A DNA stretch of 64,000 nt from Aurifilum marmelostoma (GCA_027559495.1 JAMXSV010000003.1:1178001-1242000), one strand, 5' to 3'. Counted from the stretch's first letter, positions 1 to 12,073 are shown. Numbers and translations are program-made. Notes: generated by a model not told the origin, from the sequence alone.

Positions 1-1
1 C

Positions 2-469
2 AACGTGCGCATCACTTACAAGCCTCTTCCACCCTCTCCTCCCTCGGCCGACGGGCCGCGCCCACGCGTGGACGACCTTGTCGAGTACGAGAAGTCATCA
101 GGCAAGGGCGGGCTGAAGACCGTAGCCGGCGTCGACACCGCGTGCGGGCAGAGCGACACCGGCGCGTGGGACTGGCGAGGCAAGGGGCTGCTGGGCTTCG
201 TCACAAGCCACTGGGAAGTCCTGGGATGGGGCGAGCGGGAGGTGGAGGGCGGTGAGGGGACAGAGGCCTGGGCGGTGACGTGGTTCGCGCCGACGCTGTT
301 CACCAAGGAGGGTCTGGACCTGTATTCGAGCCGGAAGGAGGGAATGAGCCCGAAGTTGGCCGAGGACATCATTGCGAAGCTGAAGGTCCTGGGAGCCGAG
401 CAGGTCGCGGAGATGGTCAAGGCACATATGAATGAGGTACAGATCCAGCTGCCCTGGAAAGAGCAGTGA
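2..469 (+). CDS. Uncharacterised ascomycete protein, 3' part only
   Basis: The frame is open from the window edge to TGA at 467-469, so the 5' end is missing and about 155 residues are visible. The visible part begins with a proline-rich linker (KPLPPSPPSADGP). It then has an aromatic, glycine-rich stretch (WDWRGKGLLGFVTSHWEVLGWG, WAVTWFAPTLFTKEGLDLYS) and ends in an amphipathic helix and QLPWKEQ. I see no signal peptide, membrane segment or catalytic motif in this part. The beta-rich Trp/Gly pattern resembles lipocalin-like hypothetical proteins that I recall from Sordariomycetes, but that is inference and no function is assigned. Third codon positions are GC-rich, as in the neighbouring genes. 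Confidence 0.7.
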   Translation, partial: NVRITYKPLPPSPPSADGPRPRVDDLVEYEKSSGKGGLKTVAGVDTACGQSDTGAWDWRGKGLLGFVTSHWEVLGWGEREVEGGEGTEAWAVTWFAPTLFTKEGLDLYSSRKEGMSPKLAEDIIAKLKVLGAEQVAEMVKAHMNEVQIQLPWKEQ

Positions 470-677
470 TTGCTGCAAACGAGAGATGTCTCGTGTCTGC
501 AGCAGCTCGAGTTTTACATTTGGGAACTAGCAAGCTTTCAAGAGGTACAATGATGACATGTAAGTTCGGCGTTCTTTGCTCGCGTAATGGTAATGAGGAC
601 GACGGAGTGCGACAACGAAGAAATTGGCGCATATCGAGAGACAGACAGGATCATATAAGTAAGACACCGTCAAAGCC

Positions 678-1974
678 TTACGACCACGCTGCTTCCGAAG
701 TCATTGGTATCATTGGCACACAATTCATCGTCTTGTCCTCCCCCCGACTGCCATCGTCATGCTGTGTATGATGGTATCGGTCTTCTCCTCCATCAGCGTG
801 ACGATGTGACCGAGAAGTCCGGTCCCGGCCCTGCTCCTCGTCTCGATCTTCGCCCCTGAAACGCGATCTATCCTCCTTGCCTTCCGGTTTCTCGTCGTTA
901 TGCCGATGACGATGGCGGTGCCTCTGCTCTCCCCGATCTCTATCATCATGTCTTCTTCTCGAATGCTCCGACCGATGGGATCCGTGTTTGTCGTGACGCC
1001 TGTTCTCTTCATCGTCGTCTTCTTCGCGCCTGTCTCTCCTGCGGCGCTTTTCTCGCCTGCGCTCTTCTCTGCGGAGTTCTTTGAGCTCTTGCCCTCTCTG
1101 CTCGATCTCCTCCCTTCTCTCCTTTTCAATTTCGCGGACCCTTCGTGCACCCATCTTCATCATCGCCAAGGGGTCACTTGAAGACAGCCTCTGCGTTTCA
1201 CGAGCCTTCCTGCGAGGGTCGTCAACGCCCCAAACATTCTTGGTTGAGGCCTCGATCCCAGTCTCGGCAGCGAGCTCCTCCTTCGTAAGAGCGGTCCGCG
1301 ACCGACTATCAGACTTGGCATACCAAGGATCACCGGCCGCAAAGCCGTCCCTCCCGGCCGCATTGGTGAAGCGCATGGTATACTGGTCCTCCGTCTCTCG
1401 CTTCTTCTTCGCCTTTTCTCGCTCGTACTCGGCATTCGTCTCCTTTCCGCTCTCGGGCAACGGCGGCCCAATTAGATCGATATGCCCACGCCCATCGACA
1501 ATCTGCGTGTGGGCCTTCTTAACGCCACCCGGAGCGGCTGCCGCGAGCTCAGCCTCCACTCCCGCCCCGACCTCAGCCCTCTCCCTGAACAGCCTCATCT
1601 CGAAGTCGGTGTCATCCTCGCCCGCGCGCTTTCTCTTGCGCGACGTGACTCCCGAGGCACTGCCCTTGTCCCTCCGCGCGAACTTCTTGTCCGAGGGATC
1701 GATCTCAGGCTCGGCCTCGGGCAGTGGCGGCGGCGTCTCGCCGCGTAATATAGCCAGCCTCCGTGCGGCATCGGCCTCTTGCATGCGCTGCTCGGCAGCG
1801 TGCTCGGCGGCGGCTGCTGCCTCCTCATCGCGCCGGACACGGGCGATGTTGTCTGTATTGTAGACATTCCAGGATTTCTTTCCCAGAAGGTGGCTGGAAG
1901 GGGATTAGTACACGATCAAGACGATCTATAGCACTGAGAGGCGGATTATTGGGGGGTTTGACATACAGAGGCAT
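678..1974 (-). CDS. LENG1-like protein with CIR N-terminal (Cir_N) domain
   Basis: There are two exons: 1974-1967 (ATGCCTCT) and 1893-678, joined across a GTATGT...TTCCAG intron at 1966-1894. The product is 407 residues and the tiny first exon keeps phase. The N-terminus reads MPLHLLGKKSWNVYNTDNIA followed by RVRRDEEAAAAA. This is the Cir_N/LENG1 signature (KKSWHV-NKDNVARVRRDE) of nuclear proteins linked to spliceosomes. The middle is charged, and the C-terminal third is an Arg/Asp/Glu/His-rich low-complexity tail (RREKRRRRDRREEDDDEE) like those of splicing cofactors. A role in RNA processing is inferred from this family. A possible GTAAGG donor overlaps the stop codon, so a further short 3' exon cannot be excluded. 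The gene is divergent from SEC18. Confidence 0.85.
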
Positions 1975-2804
1975 CTTTTCCTGAGCTCAATAGTGAAGGC
2001 CAGGGGCGGCTAATGAGAAGGCTCTCCCAATATGCAGAGACATCGAGCGCCACGGCGGTGATTAAAGCTTACTACGAGGCAAGTAGTAGCACTGGCGTGA
2101 AGAGGGAGAATTTGGGCGCATGAATATTGTGCTGAGAGACCACTCGCCACTGATGAGCTTAATGGTCTGCGCCGAGAGCAATCCGCACAGGCATCTCAGA
2201 AGTCTGGAACATAGCATATGCCGTCGATGTCCAGGTGCAAGCCGAGTCAGGGTTGCGTTCACTGGTGGGATTGCGGCATGTGCCTGACACTACAGTGCAC
2301 GTGCAGGGGTAGGTTGACTAGGCCGTTGACAAGGAAGTACCTTACAGCCATTCAACATATGGGGAGGTACTCCTCATGCAACGTCATGGGGGCGGCCCCG
2401 CGTACCGCGGGTCTCGTTGGAAGGCTGAGCTGGCTGAACTGCCTGACCCCCCAGCGCATTGGCGACTTCTCAAACATCAGCACAGCACGAACAAGTCGCA
2501 TCTGCCCGCGTTCCCTTCCTCAACAAGCCACGTTGAAACGCCACTAGCCTCGAATGCTGGTCATTTAAAGGAATCAGACGTCTTCAGAATTATCTGTCCT
2601 CTGTGAATACCATCAACCGACTCTTCCGACACCGCCACTACACCACCACCACGAGCGTCGAGACAAGAGATCCCACCTTCGTTGCGACTGCTCGAAGCTC
2701 CTCGTTCCTCCGCCACCCTCTTCGACTACAGACACTGCACCTGTCTGCCTGCCTTCTCCCACTTTCGACACCACCTCATATACCTTCTCGACCACATCGC
2801 TGCC
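1975..2804. promoter_or_regulatory. Divergent promoter region, LENG1-like / SEC18
   Basis: This is 830 bp between two start codons pointing away from each other, and I see no convincing coding sequence in it. The SEC18-proximal 200 bp (about 2600-2800) is pyrimidine- and CAC/CTC-rich, as expected for a fungal 5' leader. No canonical TATA box stands out. Confidence 0.5.
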
Positions 2805-5356
2805 ATGAGTCTCTTCGGTGGACGAGGTGGGCTGCCCTCTGGCCCGCGGGGCCAGCCATCGCAGCAGCCGCCACCTCGCGGATCGTACGGCCAAGATCCA
2901 TACAGACAGCAGGCTCCCCCTCCCCAACAGCCTCCTGGCGGCTATCGTCCCCAGGGCCAACCCCAGCCCCAGCGCGGCCAGGGAAGACAGGTTCTTGTCA
3001 CCAACATGGACGCTATACCCAAAGCCACGAGGGACGCCGAGTTCATCTTCAGCAACTATGCTGCGGTGCATCCCCGTGACTGGAATATCGGCGAGATGGA
3101 GGAGGTCGCCATCCGGGTCTGTGGTGACCGTCTTCGAGGGCAAGACTACATTCTGAACGCCAAAGGCTTTTCCATGATCGAGCCGGGGAAGATTGCGTTC
3201 GGCGAGCCCCAGCGGGTGTGGATGAACAACACCAGTCCTGGAGATGTGGTGGTTGTGGAGAGTTTCAACCCCATCGAGCTCGGCCAGAAGGGCTACCTAG
3301 GCTCTGTGGAGATCGCGATCGAGTTCGCGCTGAAGAACAAGGTGACCGATGCCCCGTACGACCAAGACTCGCTTGCGAAACAGTTCATCAAGACGTACGA
3401 GAATCAGATCTTTGCGCCGGGCCAGCAGGTCATCATGATGTACCAGAACATACCCCTCCGCGGCACAGTCTCTACCGTCGAGCTGATCGACATGAGCCTC
3501 GAGAAGCCGGGAGAAGGCGGTTCACCTGCAGACAGCAACCCCCGTGCCAGGGGCATCTTGACCCGCCAATCCGAGGTGACCTTCATCAGGGCACCGGCCT
3601 CTGCGACCAAGCCGATGAACCTCAAGGGTAGCGCCAAGCGGAGCGCTAATGCCATCGTGCGGCCCGACTTTAAGTTCGAGACGCTGGGCATCGGCGGTCT
3701 GGACGACGAGTTCAGCGTCATCTTCCGGCGTGCTTTCGCCTCCAGAATCTTTCCCCCCAACCTGATTGAACAGCTCGGCATCATGCACGTCAAGGGTATC
3801 CTGCTGTATGGCCCACCTGGCACAGGAAAGACCCTGATCGCCCGCCAGATTGGTAAGATGCTGCAGGCACGCGAACCAAAGGTCATCAACGGTCCCGAAG
3901 TCCTGAACAAGTATGTTGGTCAGTCGGAAGAGAATATCAGAAAGATGTTCGCGGATGCTGAGAAAGAGTACAAGGAGAAGGGCGACGAGAGCGAGCTGCA
4001 CGTCATCATCTTTGACGAGCTGGATGCCGTGTGCAAGCAGCGTGGCTCAGGCGCTGGCGGCGGCACCGGCGTTGGGGACAGCGTGGTGAACCAGCTGCTC
4101 AGCAAGCTAGACGGTGTGGACCAGCTGAACAACATCCTCCTCATCGGTATGACGAACCGGAAGGATATGATCGACGATGCCCTCCTGCGTCCAGGTCGTC
4201 TCGAGGTCCAGGTCGAGATCAGTCTCCCCGACGAGAAGGGTCGACAGCAGATTCTCAAGATCCACACAAGCAAGATGAGGGAGAACGGCCGCATAGCGGA
4301 TGATGTGAACCTCGCGGAGCTTGCCGCGCTGACCAAGAACTTCTCGGGCGCCGAGCTCAACGGTCTTGCCAAGAGTGCGGCGTCTTTCGCGTTCAACCGA
4401 CACACGCAGGCTGGCAGCATGGCAGCCGTGTCCAAGGATGTGAGCAATCTCGTCATCACCCGACAAGACTTCATGGCGGCACTGTCGGAGGTCACACCGG
4501 CGTTCGGTGTTTCGGATGAAGAGCTCACCAAGTCCATCATATACGGCATCGTGCATTTCTCGCCCAGCATTGACCAGATTATCAACTCGTGCATGATTTA
4601 TCTGGACGCACTACGGGATCAGACGTCGAGGTCACCCTCGTTTTCTCTACTTTTCCACGGCCCAGACGGGAGTGGCAAGACGTCTCTGGCAGCACACATC
4701 GCCAAGGCATCCGAGTTCCCCTTTATCAAGATCATCTCCCCAGAGTCCTTGGTCGGCTATCGTGATGAGATGGCCAAGAGAGACCACATCCACAAGATCT
4801 TCACGGATGCTGTGAAGTCTCCTTTGAGCATCTTGATAATGTAAGCAATGTTCCTTGCCGCGAATCTCTCCTCTCAAAGTTCACTGCTGACTGCAATTGC
4901 AGAGATGATATCGAAGGCCTGATCGAGTGGAACCCTGTTGGACCTCGCATGTCCAACACGATCCTCCAGACGCTGCGGACGCTCATCCGCGCCGTTCCGC
5001 CCAAGGGTCACCGGCTCCTCATCATGGGCACGACCTCCAGACGCAGTATTCTTCAGCAGCTCGATTTCACCTCCATCTTCAACAAAGAGATCCCTGTGCC
5101 TAGCCTGCACAGCCTCAGCGAGCTGGAGTACGTTCTCGAGGACCAGAGGGTATTCGAGGACAAGAGCTATTTGGTCGAAGCCATGAACATGGTGGCAGAG
5201 GCCACCCAAGGGTCCAACCAGGTGAATGTGGGTATCAAGGGCATCTTGGAGATTGCAGGATCTGCAAAGTCTCTAAGGAACGAAGACCAGAAGGTCAACT
5301 GGTTTGCCGAGGAGATGCGCACCGCGATGGCCAGCTTGGCCACCCCACAATATTAG
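2805..5356 (+). CDS. sec18: Vesicular-fusion ATPase Sec18/NSF
   Basis: The exons are 2805-4840 and 4903-5356, with the GTAAGC...TTGCAG intron at 4841-4902 joining in phase to give ILIIDDIEGLIEW. The product is 829 residues. It is the AAA+ ATPase that disassembles SNARE complexes after membrane fusion, recruited through alpha-SNAP. A Gly/Pro/Gln-rich N-terminal extension precedes the N domain (from about residue 60). D1 carries Walker A GPPGTGKT at residues 336-343 and Walker B IIFDELD near 400. D2 carries the degenerate GPDGSGKT at 619-626 and IIDDIE near 680, matching the NSF arrangement of one hydrolytic and one structural ring. The start was chosen at the first ATG before the low-complexity leader of family members. 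This is a single-copy essential gene in known fungi. Confidence 0.97.
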
Positions 5357-6465
5357 ATCTGATGTGGTGGAATTTGGTATTAACCCGTGTTGTTCGTGCA
5401 TGGTGGTTTTATAGAATGTAGCTGGCCAGGACCAATCTAGACACCTATATCCCTTTTGAATAAAACAGGCGTCGCCTCCATCGTTCATTCTTATTCTTGT
5501 TACCCTGGAGAGGAAAAAGGGAATATGTTTAGACAGAAAAAAGGCGATGTGAGTAAGTAAGTGAGAGAGACAAACAGCATGGGTGCACAAAGACAACTCA
5601 TCAGAGCTGGTCCCCAAGACGTTCCTCCTCCTCCAGTACCTCAGATCACCCGAACGTAATCCCATATGCCCTAGCAAGTGCGGGTTGCAGGCACTGAGAC
5701 CATTTGGGCGTCATGGGACTCGGGGGTAGGACTTGTCTCGCAGACAAGTTTTACTTGAGTTAGCTTCTGCCCTGACTGCAGAGTTGACCTGGATATCTCG
5801 AGCAGAGACTTTCGAACCGTTGTGGATTTCGTAGTGAGCTTGCGAGCTTGGCCACTCGACTACGCAGCCAGTGGCGATGGCAGACTCTTAATGATGGGTT
5901 ATATGTATGGGCGGGTGGTATGTGGCTTTGCAAGATGGTGCTGTCGGTCATGAAATAAAAGTGTGATGCGGATGAGAAAAGAGCCTCGAGAGTATCTCAA
6001 CTGATGGCCAAGGTGATGATCGTCATGTATCTCAAGCTTTTATCAATGGCTTTTCCCCGCGAGAACAGCGAGGACTTGAGCAGCATATCTTTGGCCGAGT
6101 ACTCGATTTTGCGGTGCACTGGTAAGAACTATTGTATTCCCTCCTTCATTGTCTTTTCTGTCTTTGCTCTCATCGAATTCGTTTTCATACCAATACGAGC
6201 TCCTTAAGGTTGCCGTTCTTTAACGCTCAAAGAAGCAAGAAATGAACGAAGGGGCTATCTTACAAGCAGCAAAAACAACCACTTTTCTATTTGCACAATC
6301 CCACCTAGTTGATTTCTAGTCATGATCCAAAGTGAAATAATTGGCTATGCAAAGTCTTTGAGAAGAGAGCAGAATTCGCTCGTCAGTCTATCAATAAATG
6401 CGTGGGCTGTCTTCCAGGTACTCAACTCTTCCTTAGAGCAACAGGATATGGATCCTTATCCCCTA
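5357..6465. other. Convergent 3' intergenic region
   Basis: This 1.1 kb lies between the stop codons of SEC18 and the serine hydrolase. It should hold both 3' UTRs. Short open frames here have no family resemblance and AT-rich codon use. I see no gene. Confidence 0.5.
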
Positions 6466-7750
6466 CTATTTCTCGAGACTGGTAAAGAAATCCTTCTTCC
6501 ATGCATTGACGAGTTCTTTCACGACTGGGTCTCCAAAAGGCGACATCTGCGTACCAAAGAACCCGGCAACTCCACGCTCCTTGCAGATGAACCAAGCAAT
6601 GTTCGAAGCCCCTCCCCAGCAGAGTGTGTTTCTCGGCTGCGCAATCTCGGGCACCTCCTCCAGGACCAGCAGACCCCCCAAGCCATGATTCACGCCTTCA
6701 TCCCTGGCGGGGCCCGCGACCATCTCCCAGGCCGGCTTCAGTTCGATCAGCATTGAGTGCGCAGGCGAGCCGCTCGGGATCTGCGGCTCCCACATCATCG
6801 AGATGGTCTCGGGCTTCAACAGCCTCGGCGAGTCCGAGATGAGGTCCTGAAGAACCGCGACGTAGTCATCGGCCGTCACGGTCAGCCCGGCCCCTCCCTC
6901 GTCGTCGACCAGGCCGGCAAGGAAACCCGTGCCCGCCGAAGACTTCAGACCTCCGTCGTCGGTGCGCTGGGCGGCATGCATGAGCCGGGCCTCGTACTCG
7001 GGGTGCTCCGAGACGTGGAAGCAAGGATAGGGAGCGGTGCGGCCCACCGTCTTCCAGATGTTCTCGACCATGTACTTCTCGAGTGTAACTCCGCCGTTCA
7101 ACCGGCTCACCGCCACGCCGGCCCAGTCCAGGCTGGTGCCGTACAGCCAGCCCTGGCCGGGCTCAAAGGCGAGAGGATTGGTGTATCTCTCCGTGAGACG
7201 TTTGGACTCATTTGCAATTTTGCCCTTCTCGGACGACGCCCACTGTATGAGCAGGGGATGCAGGAATGCGTAGCCCAGGCCAGACATGTGCGCGAGCAGG
7301 TGGCGCGCAGTGATGGCGCCCTTGCTGAGCCGGGTAGACAGTTCTTCACTGCCCTCGACGCGCTCGACGATCTCTTTGCCCTGCAGCTCCGGAAGGATGC
7401 CGGTGAGGGGCTCGTCCAGGCTGACCAGACCTCTCTCCACGCACTGAAGTAGCGCGATGCTTGTTATGAACTTGGTGGCACTCGCCACCCTGAGAGTCGC
7501 GTCTTCTCGAAGGGGGGCGGCATCCTCGGACAGGGAGTTGTAGCCCACCGTCTTGCGGTACAATACATTTCCTGAGAGATGACTGCGTTTAGCTCAACTT
7601 ATAAGGATAAATGCTGAGCATGGATCATGACGGCTCCGGGTCAAGACAACACCAACCATTCTTGTCGACACACTTCATGAGCGCGCCGTGTAGCTTGGCC
7701 GACCCCTTCTTCGTGCGCTCGGCAAGAAGTTGGTCAAAATCCCTCGTCAT
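6466..7750 (-). CDS. Beta-lactamase-fold serine hydrolase / transesterase
   Basis: The exons are 7750-7657 and 7571-6466, with a GTTGGT...TCTCAG intron at 7656-7572 and a product of 399 residues. The class C beta-lactamase motifs are visible. SATK at 62-65 is the SxxK nucleophile/base pair, the Tyr of GWLYGTSLDW near 180 is the second catalytic position, and HGLGG near 335 replaces the KTG box. This layout matches the fungal EstB/LovD-type esterases and acyltransferases that hydrolyse or transfer short acyl chains. No signal peptide is visible (MTRDFDQLLAERTKKG), so the enzyme is probably cytosolic. It is not surrounded by polyketide or peptide synthase genes, so a biosynthetic partner is not evident. 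The substrate is unknown. Confidence 0.88.
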
Positions 7751-9332
7751 CCTGTCGGATAGAAGCTTGCAATAATTACTGAGTGAGGCTGGAGGAGCAC
7801 CGCGATGCAGATGGCCAAAAATCTGGAGTGGCTAGAAATGTCTATGGGTCTCGGAGCCTGCTTCTACTGCGGGCATCGCTCCTTTTATGTGTATATATAT
7901 ACGTCAATTACTAATGAATCAAGGAGAACACCGGACAATAATGCCGGTTACAAGGGTATGGCCTGAAGGATCATGGTGTACTTTTGGATGTCAGAGGCTG
8001 ACCGCTTTGATACACTTACATGTGTATACTGCGGAAGAACAACGATTCAGATTTATTTTCCAATATTATTCGCTCGGCTTGAGCTCAGATTCTGTATTGT
8101 TCTTGATCATCATAGCCTTCATCTGTGCTGTATCCTATGCGCAGTCATATCTTCACATTTTCCTTCACAATACACGTCCAGCACTGTTCTTGTTCTCAAC
8201 GGTATCAGCAGGTATTTTGACTCATGGAGAAAGAAATGACCATTTTGCTCTGTTTGGAAGTTTCCTTATAATTTTAATAAATTGCGTATGTCTTCGTATA
8301 TTTGAATCTTCGCTATAACAACGAGCCTTGTAATAGCTCGGAAGTAATGTAAAAAATGCCGGAAAATGACCGATGGCACCGTATGGAGAGAAGCAGACTG
8401 AGTTACTGGGTGAACGGTATTCAAATGATAAATTAGACTTCTAAGCCATTACAGGACAAGTATAATTATGCAGAAACTTACCACCCAGATGGCTGACCAG
8501 CGATCTGATTATTTTCCTAGCTAGCCGACCTGCGGTGTTTGGAAAATTCCAGTGCATAAAATAAGCTGATCTTTCAACTGGTTGGACTCAAGCAGGTTGC
8601 TCAACTGATCTATGTGCTCCCAAACAGACAATCGCCTTCCGAGGAGATGATCCAAGCCTAGCCTGCAGTGCAGCGCTTCTACACTCACGTACATGTTGGA
8701 GAAGGTAGGCTGTTGTCATGTGATAGATCATGAGAAACGGCATCAACGCTGTGCACCTCCGGAGGGGATATTTCACGACAGGTGCTGGAAGTATGGACAA
8801 ATAATCACACGAGCTCTGGCGAAATGAGATGGTTGGACACTTGAGCGACAAAACAACAGCGAGGTGGCCTCGTCACTGCCATGGCTTAAGCATGCCACGA
8901 GGGCTTGACGATGCGAAGCCGTCACGATCTCCAGGAACGGGCATTGCTACTAGCTAGAGACCGTAGACACGTAAAGGGACGAGAAACAAAATGGATCGAT
9001 GTAGAGGAGCCAGTAACTCAATTTCTTGCATTTTTTTTTTTGTCTCTGCATCTTCTGTATCATCACTGTTTATCTAGGATTCATCTGGTCTCGGGGGAGG
9101 GTCCAGTCTTCTTCGTGAGCAAGAGCAGGGTAACTGTTACGTCCACCCTTGAAACCCAAACACACCGGGCTTTCTCCCTCGCAGGACGAATAGTCCTGCT
9201 CGGACTTCTTTCCCTTAGTGGTGCAGGATCGGGTTGACTTTTGCTCTCGTATGAATTTCAGACCCCCCAAGCCCATAATCAGCCACTCAAACCCAAGTCC
9301 TAGCCCTCTCACTTGGCAACGTCCTTTTTGAT
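7751..9332. other. Intergenic region without a supported gene
   Basis: This 1.6 kb is AT-richer than its flanks and has a short TA-rich stretch near 7890-7900 and a poly-T run near 9031-9041. Open frames are short, have no recognisable domains and overlap on both strands. The part next to 7750 is the presumed hydrolase promoter, and the part next to 9332 holds the RPS0 3' UTR. Confidence 0.45.
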
Positions 9333-10469
9333 TTACCACTGCTGGGCAGCGCCGGCCTCAGCGCTCCACTCGGTGGTGGTGGCACCAGCACCCTCGGCAG
9401 CGCTCCACTCAGCAGCGGGGGCGCCGGCCTCAGCGGCAGCCCACTCACCGGTGGGAGCAGACTCGAAGCCACCAGCAGCGGCCCAGGTGTCCGCAACAGG
9501 CTCAGGCTCGGCCTCGATGAGCTTCTCCTCCTCAACCTTCTCCTCGGCCTCAGCCTCAGGGTCGCGGTCTGTAGAGCCGGGTTGTTAGTATCACGACACA
9601 AAACACTTCAGGCGCAGAGAGGGGTGTTGAGAGCGAGCGTACAGAAGTAGAGATCGACCATGACGTCCCAGGGGGTCTCGCGGTTGTAGATGGTACCACG
9701 CAGGCGGAGGACCTCGCGGGCCAGCATCCACCAGATGGTGCCAATGGCGTGGCGACCCTTGTTGTTGGTGGGGATGGCGACGTCGACGTACTCGGTGGGG
9801 GAGTCGGTGTCGCAAAGGGCGATGACGGGGATGTTGACGTAGGAAGCCTCCTTGATGGCCTGGGCGTCGGTACGAGGGTCGGTGACGACGATCAGACGGG
9901 GCTCCTTGAACGAACGAGTGATGTAGTTGGTGAAGGAACCGGGCGTGAAGCGACCGGCGATGGCCTGGGCACCGGTGTGGGCGGCGAACTTGAGGACGGC
10001 ACGCTGTCCGTAAGGACGAGCAGAGATCACACAGACATCGGAGGGGTTGTCGACGGCGGTGATGATACGGGCGGCCAGAACAATCTTCTCCCTATACAGC
10101 GGATCAGAAGTCAGAGATGCTTGTTCGGGTGATTTATTTCCTGATGCGGCGCTGTCGCGTTTTTTTGCCTTTTTTTCGAGATCGACGTCGTGCTGGGCAG
10201 CTCGGAGCAGCAACTTACCAGGTCTTGCCAACGTTGATGATGTTGACACCGTCAGGGCTATAGAAGTGATTGTCAGCACCGAGATCTCGTCGAGAGAACA
10301 GGAGACCCAGAGGTTGAGGGCGTCGCATGAGAACATACCGAGTCTTCCACAGGTAGGGGTTCATGTGAACCTGAAGGTTCTTGGAGCCCAGGTGAGCCTG
10401 GGCGGCCAGGAGCATCTCGATGTCCTGGCTGGTGGCGTCAAAGACGCTGGGCAGGTTCGCGGGGGCCAT
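9333..10469 (-). CDS. rps0: 40S ribosomal protein S0 (uS2)
   Basis: The exons are 10469-10339, 10257-10219, 10091-9643 and 9568-9333. All junctions are GT-AG and in phase, giving 284 residues. This is the small-subunit protein of the p40/laminin-receptor-like family, needed for 40S maturation. The N-terminus MAPANLPSVFDATSQDIEML, the second-exon PDGVNIINVGKTW block and the core (ARPYGQRAVLKFAAHTGA, FKEPRLIVVTDPRTDAQAI) are near-invariant in uS2 proteins. The acidic Ala/Glu-rich tail ends with GAAQQW. The intron-rich 5' half is typical of fungal ribosomal protein genes. Two ACCCTA boxes lie about 190 bp upstream of the start. Confidence 0.97.
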
Positions 10470-11016
10470 GATTGCGAATTGTCTGAAGGTGATTGTCGAG
10501 ACAGAGACCGCAATCGAAGGGTTGGTGGTTGTTGCGCGAAGTTTGCGAACTAGGGAACGTTGAGGGCTGAGGTCGTAATGGGGATTTGCTGCAACCGCGA
10601 AAAAAAAAAAGTGTGGGCTTCGATTGGGAGGCTCCAGCCGTGCACCCCACCAAGACCCTACTACCCTACCACCTGCGAGAATCCAGCTCGATAAGTGCGC
10701 TAAGCGTCAGCCTGATCCGTGCACCACCTTAGTAAGCCAGCACAGCGCTATGCTCATTGCCACGGTGCAAATGCGTGCACAGATCAATGCACGGACACTA
10801 TGTTCTCAAGGAAACTTGACTTTCAAACGGAACTGGGGAAACTCAGCAGCCGACCTCAAGTAGCGCTTAACCTAAATGGGACACCCCATCTGCAGGCGTC
10901 AAGCGGCCGCGCCTAGTGGAAATTTTGATAGCAACAGCCAGCCGCGATCAGAAGACAGGACAGCCGGGCGTGGAGGAAGCGGACTTTGTCGAGCAACGCA
11001 TAACGGCCAGCCCAGC
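10470..11016. promoter_or_regulatory. Divergent RPS0 / uS15m promoter
   Basis: These 547 bp separate a cytosolic and a mitochondrial ribosomal protein gene transcribed in opposite directions. A short A-run lies at about 10601-10610. Two ACCCTA motifs lie at 10655-10668. There is no coding potential. Confidence 0.6.
10655..10668 (+). promoter_or_regulatory. Paired telobox-like ACCCTA motifs
   Basis: ACCCTA occurs at 10655-10660 and again at 10663-10668, spaced by two bases, inside the RPS0 promoter. ACCCTA is the telobox core bound by Myb-type Tbf1/Rap1 factors, which are known to control ribosomal protein genes in many ascomycetes. That these sites are used is inference. Confidence 0.45.
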
Positions 11017-12073
11017 ATGCCGCCCAGAATATCAGGCCCGCAAGGGCTGAAGAGCATGACATGTATGTGGTCCTGACTTGTCTTTGCAGCCATGTTTCAT
11101 TTGTCTTCCAACCGAGAAGTACTGACGGACCATTGTAGTATGTCTGCGGCCAGCACCCTCAACGATACCGGCGACACCCGCCCTCCAGCCTCTGATTCAA
11201 AAGGCCACACTTACCCAGCGGGAAAGGGACAAGCTGCGTCAGATGAAGCTTGACCCCTACCGCTGGCAACTTGCCCAGAACCGCCGCAACGCCAACCTCC
11301 AGCGGCGCGCAGAGCTCGCGGAACAGCGCGTGACCTCCTGGGGCGACCCGGTCCAGGGCATTGTCACGCCCTTTGTCGAGTCTTTTGACACTGGCGGCCA
11401 GTCTGACGAGTCCGAAGTGAAGCGGGACGATGACGGCAACCCGCTCGAGGAGCCCCACGCTCTCCCTACCTCGAAACATATCCTCAACTACCAGCTGTCG
11501 CAGGCTGAGCTCGACGAGGCCATTGAGGCGTCGTATCAGCTGACCAAGCCCGTGCCGGGGGTCTCTGGCACAGCCCTACTTGATGCCCATGTGGCAAAGA
11601 TGAACGCGGACCCGGAAATCCATATGGCGAGGCACCGCAAGGCTGTGGAGGCGCTGAGGAGGATCACGACACTCGAGAACGGCAGTAGTAGGGACAGGCG
11701 GCATGCCAATACGAGGCGGATCGTGGAGACATTTGGACGACACAACACGGACCACGCAGTACGGCAGAAGGCGCTTGCGTTTGGCCAGCAGGAGCGATTC
11801 CAAAAGATACGGGGTGGTCCTGACACAGGCAGCAGCGAGGTGCAGATTGCGATCCTTACGGCCAAGATACGGTCGCTGAGCAAGATGCTGGCGGGTCCAA
11901 AAGGAAATAAGGACAAGCACAACAAGAAGAACCTGAGGTTGCTTCTGCATAGAAGGCAGAAGCTGCTGAAGTATATGGAGAGGAAGGAGAGGGGCAGTGG
12001 GCGATGGGAGCATATGATTGAGACGCTGGGCCTGTCGCCCGCCACCTGGAAGGGTGAGATTGTGGTACGATAG
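11017..12073 (+). CDS. mrps28: Mitochondrial small-subunit ribosomal protein uS15m
   Basis: The exons are 11017-11062 and 11139-12073, with a GTATGT...TTGTAG intron, giving 326 residues. The first exon supplies MPPRISGPQGLKSMT, the start of a mitochondrial targeting region. The spliced product continues through an Ala/Pro-rich presequence to TLTQRERDKLRQMKLDPYRW. The C-terminal third is a classic S15 domain: GPDTGSSEVQIAILTAKI, then HNKKNLRLLLHRRQKLLKYM and ERKERGSGRWEHMIETLGL. The length is typical of the long fungal mitochondrial form (Mrps28 in yeast) and far above the roughly 89 residues of bacterial S15. It acts in the mitoribosome platform. Without the first intron the frame would begin internally at 11243. 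Confidence 0.93.

Noticed and set aside
2..469. Possible enzyme identity for the first partial gene.
   Set aside because: No catalytic motif is visible in the fragment, so it is left uncharacterised.
5790..5880. tRNA-Ser-like string on the minus strand (GTCGAGTGGCCAAG ... GGTTCGAA).
   Set aside because: Neither an acceptor stem nor an anticodon stem can be paired. At most a remnant.
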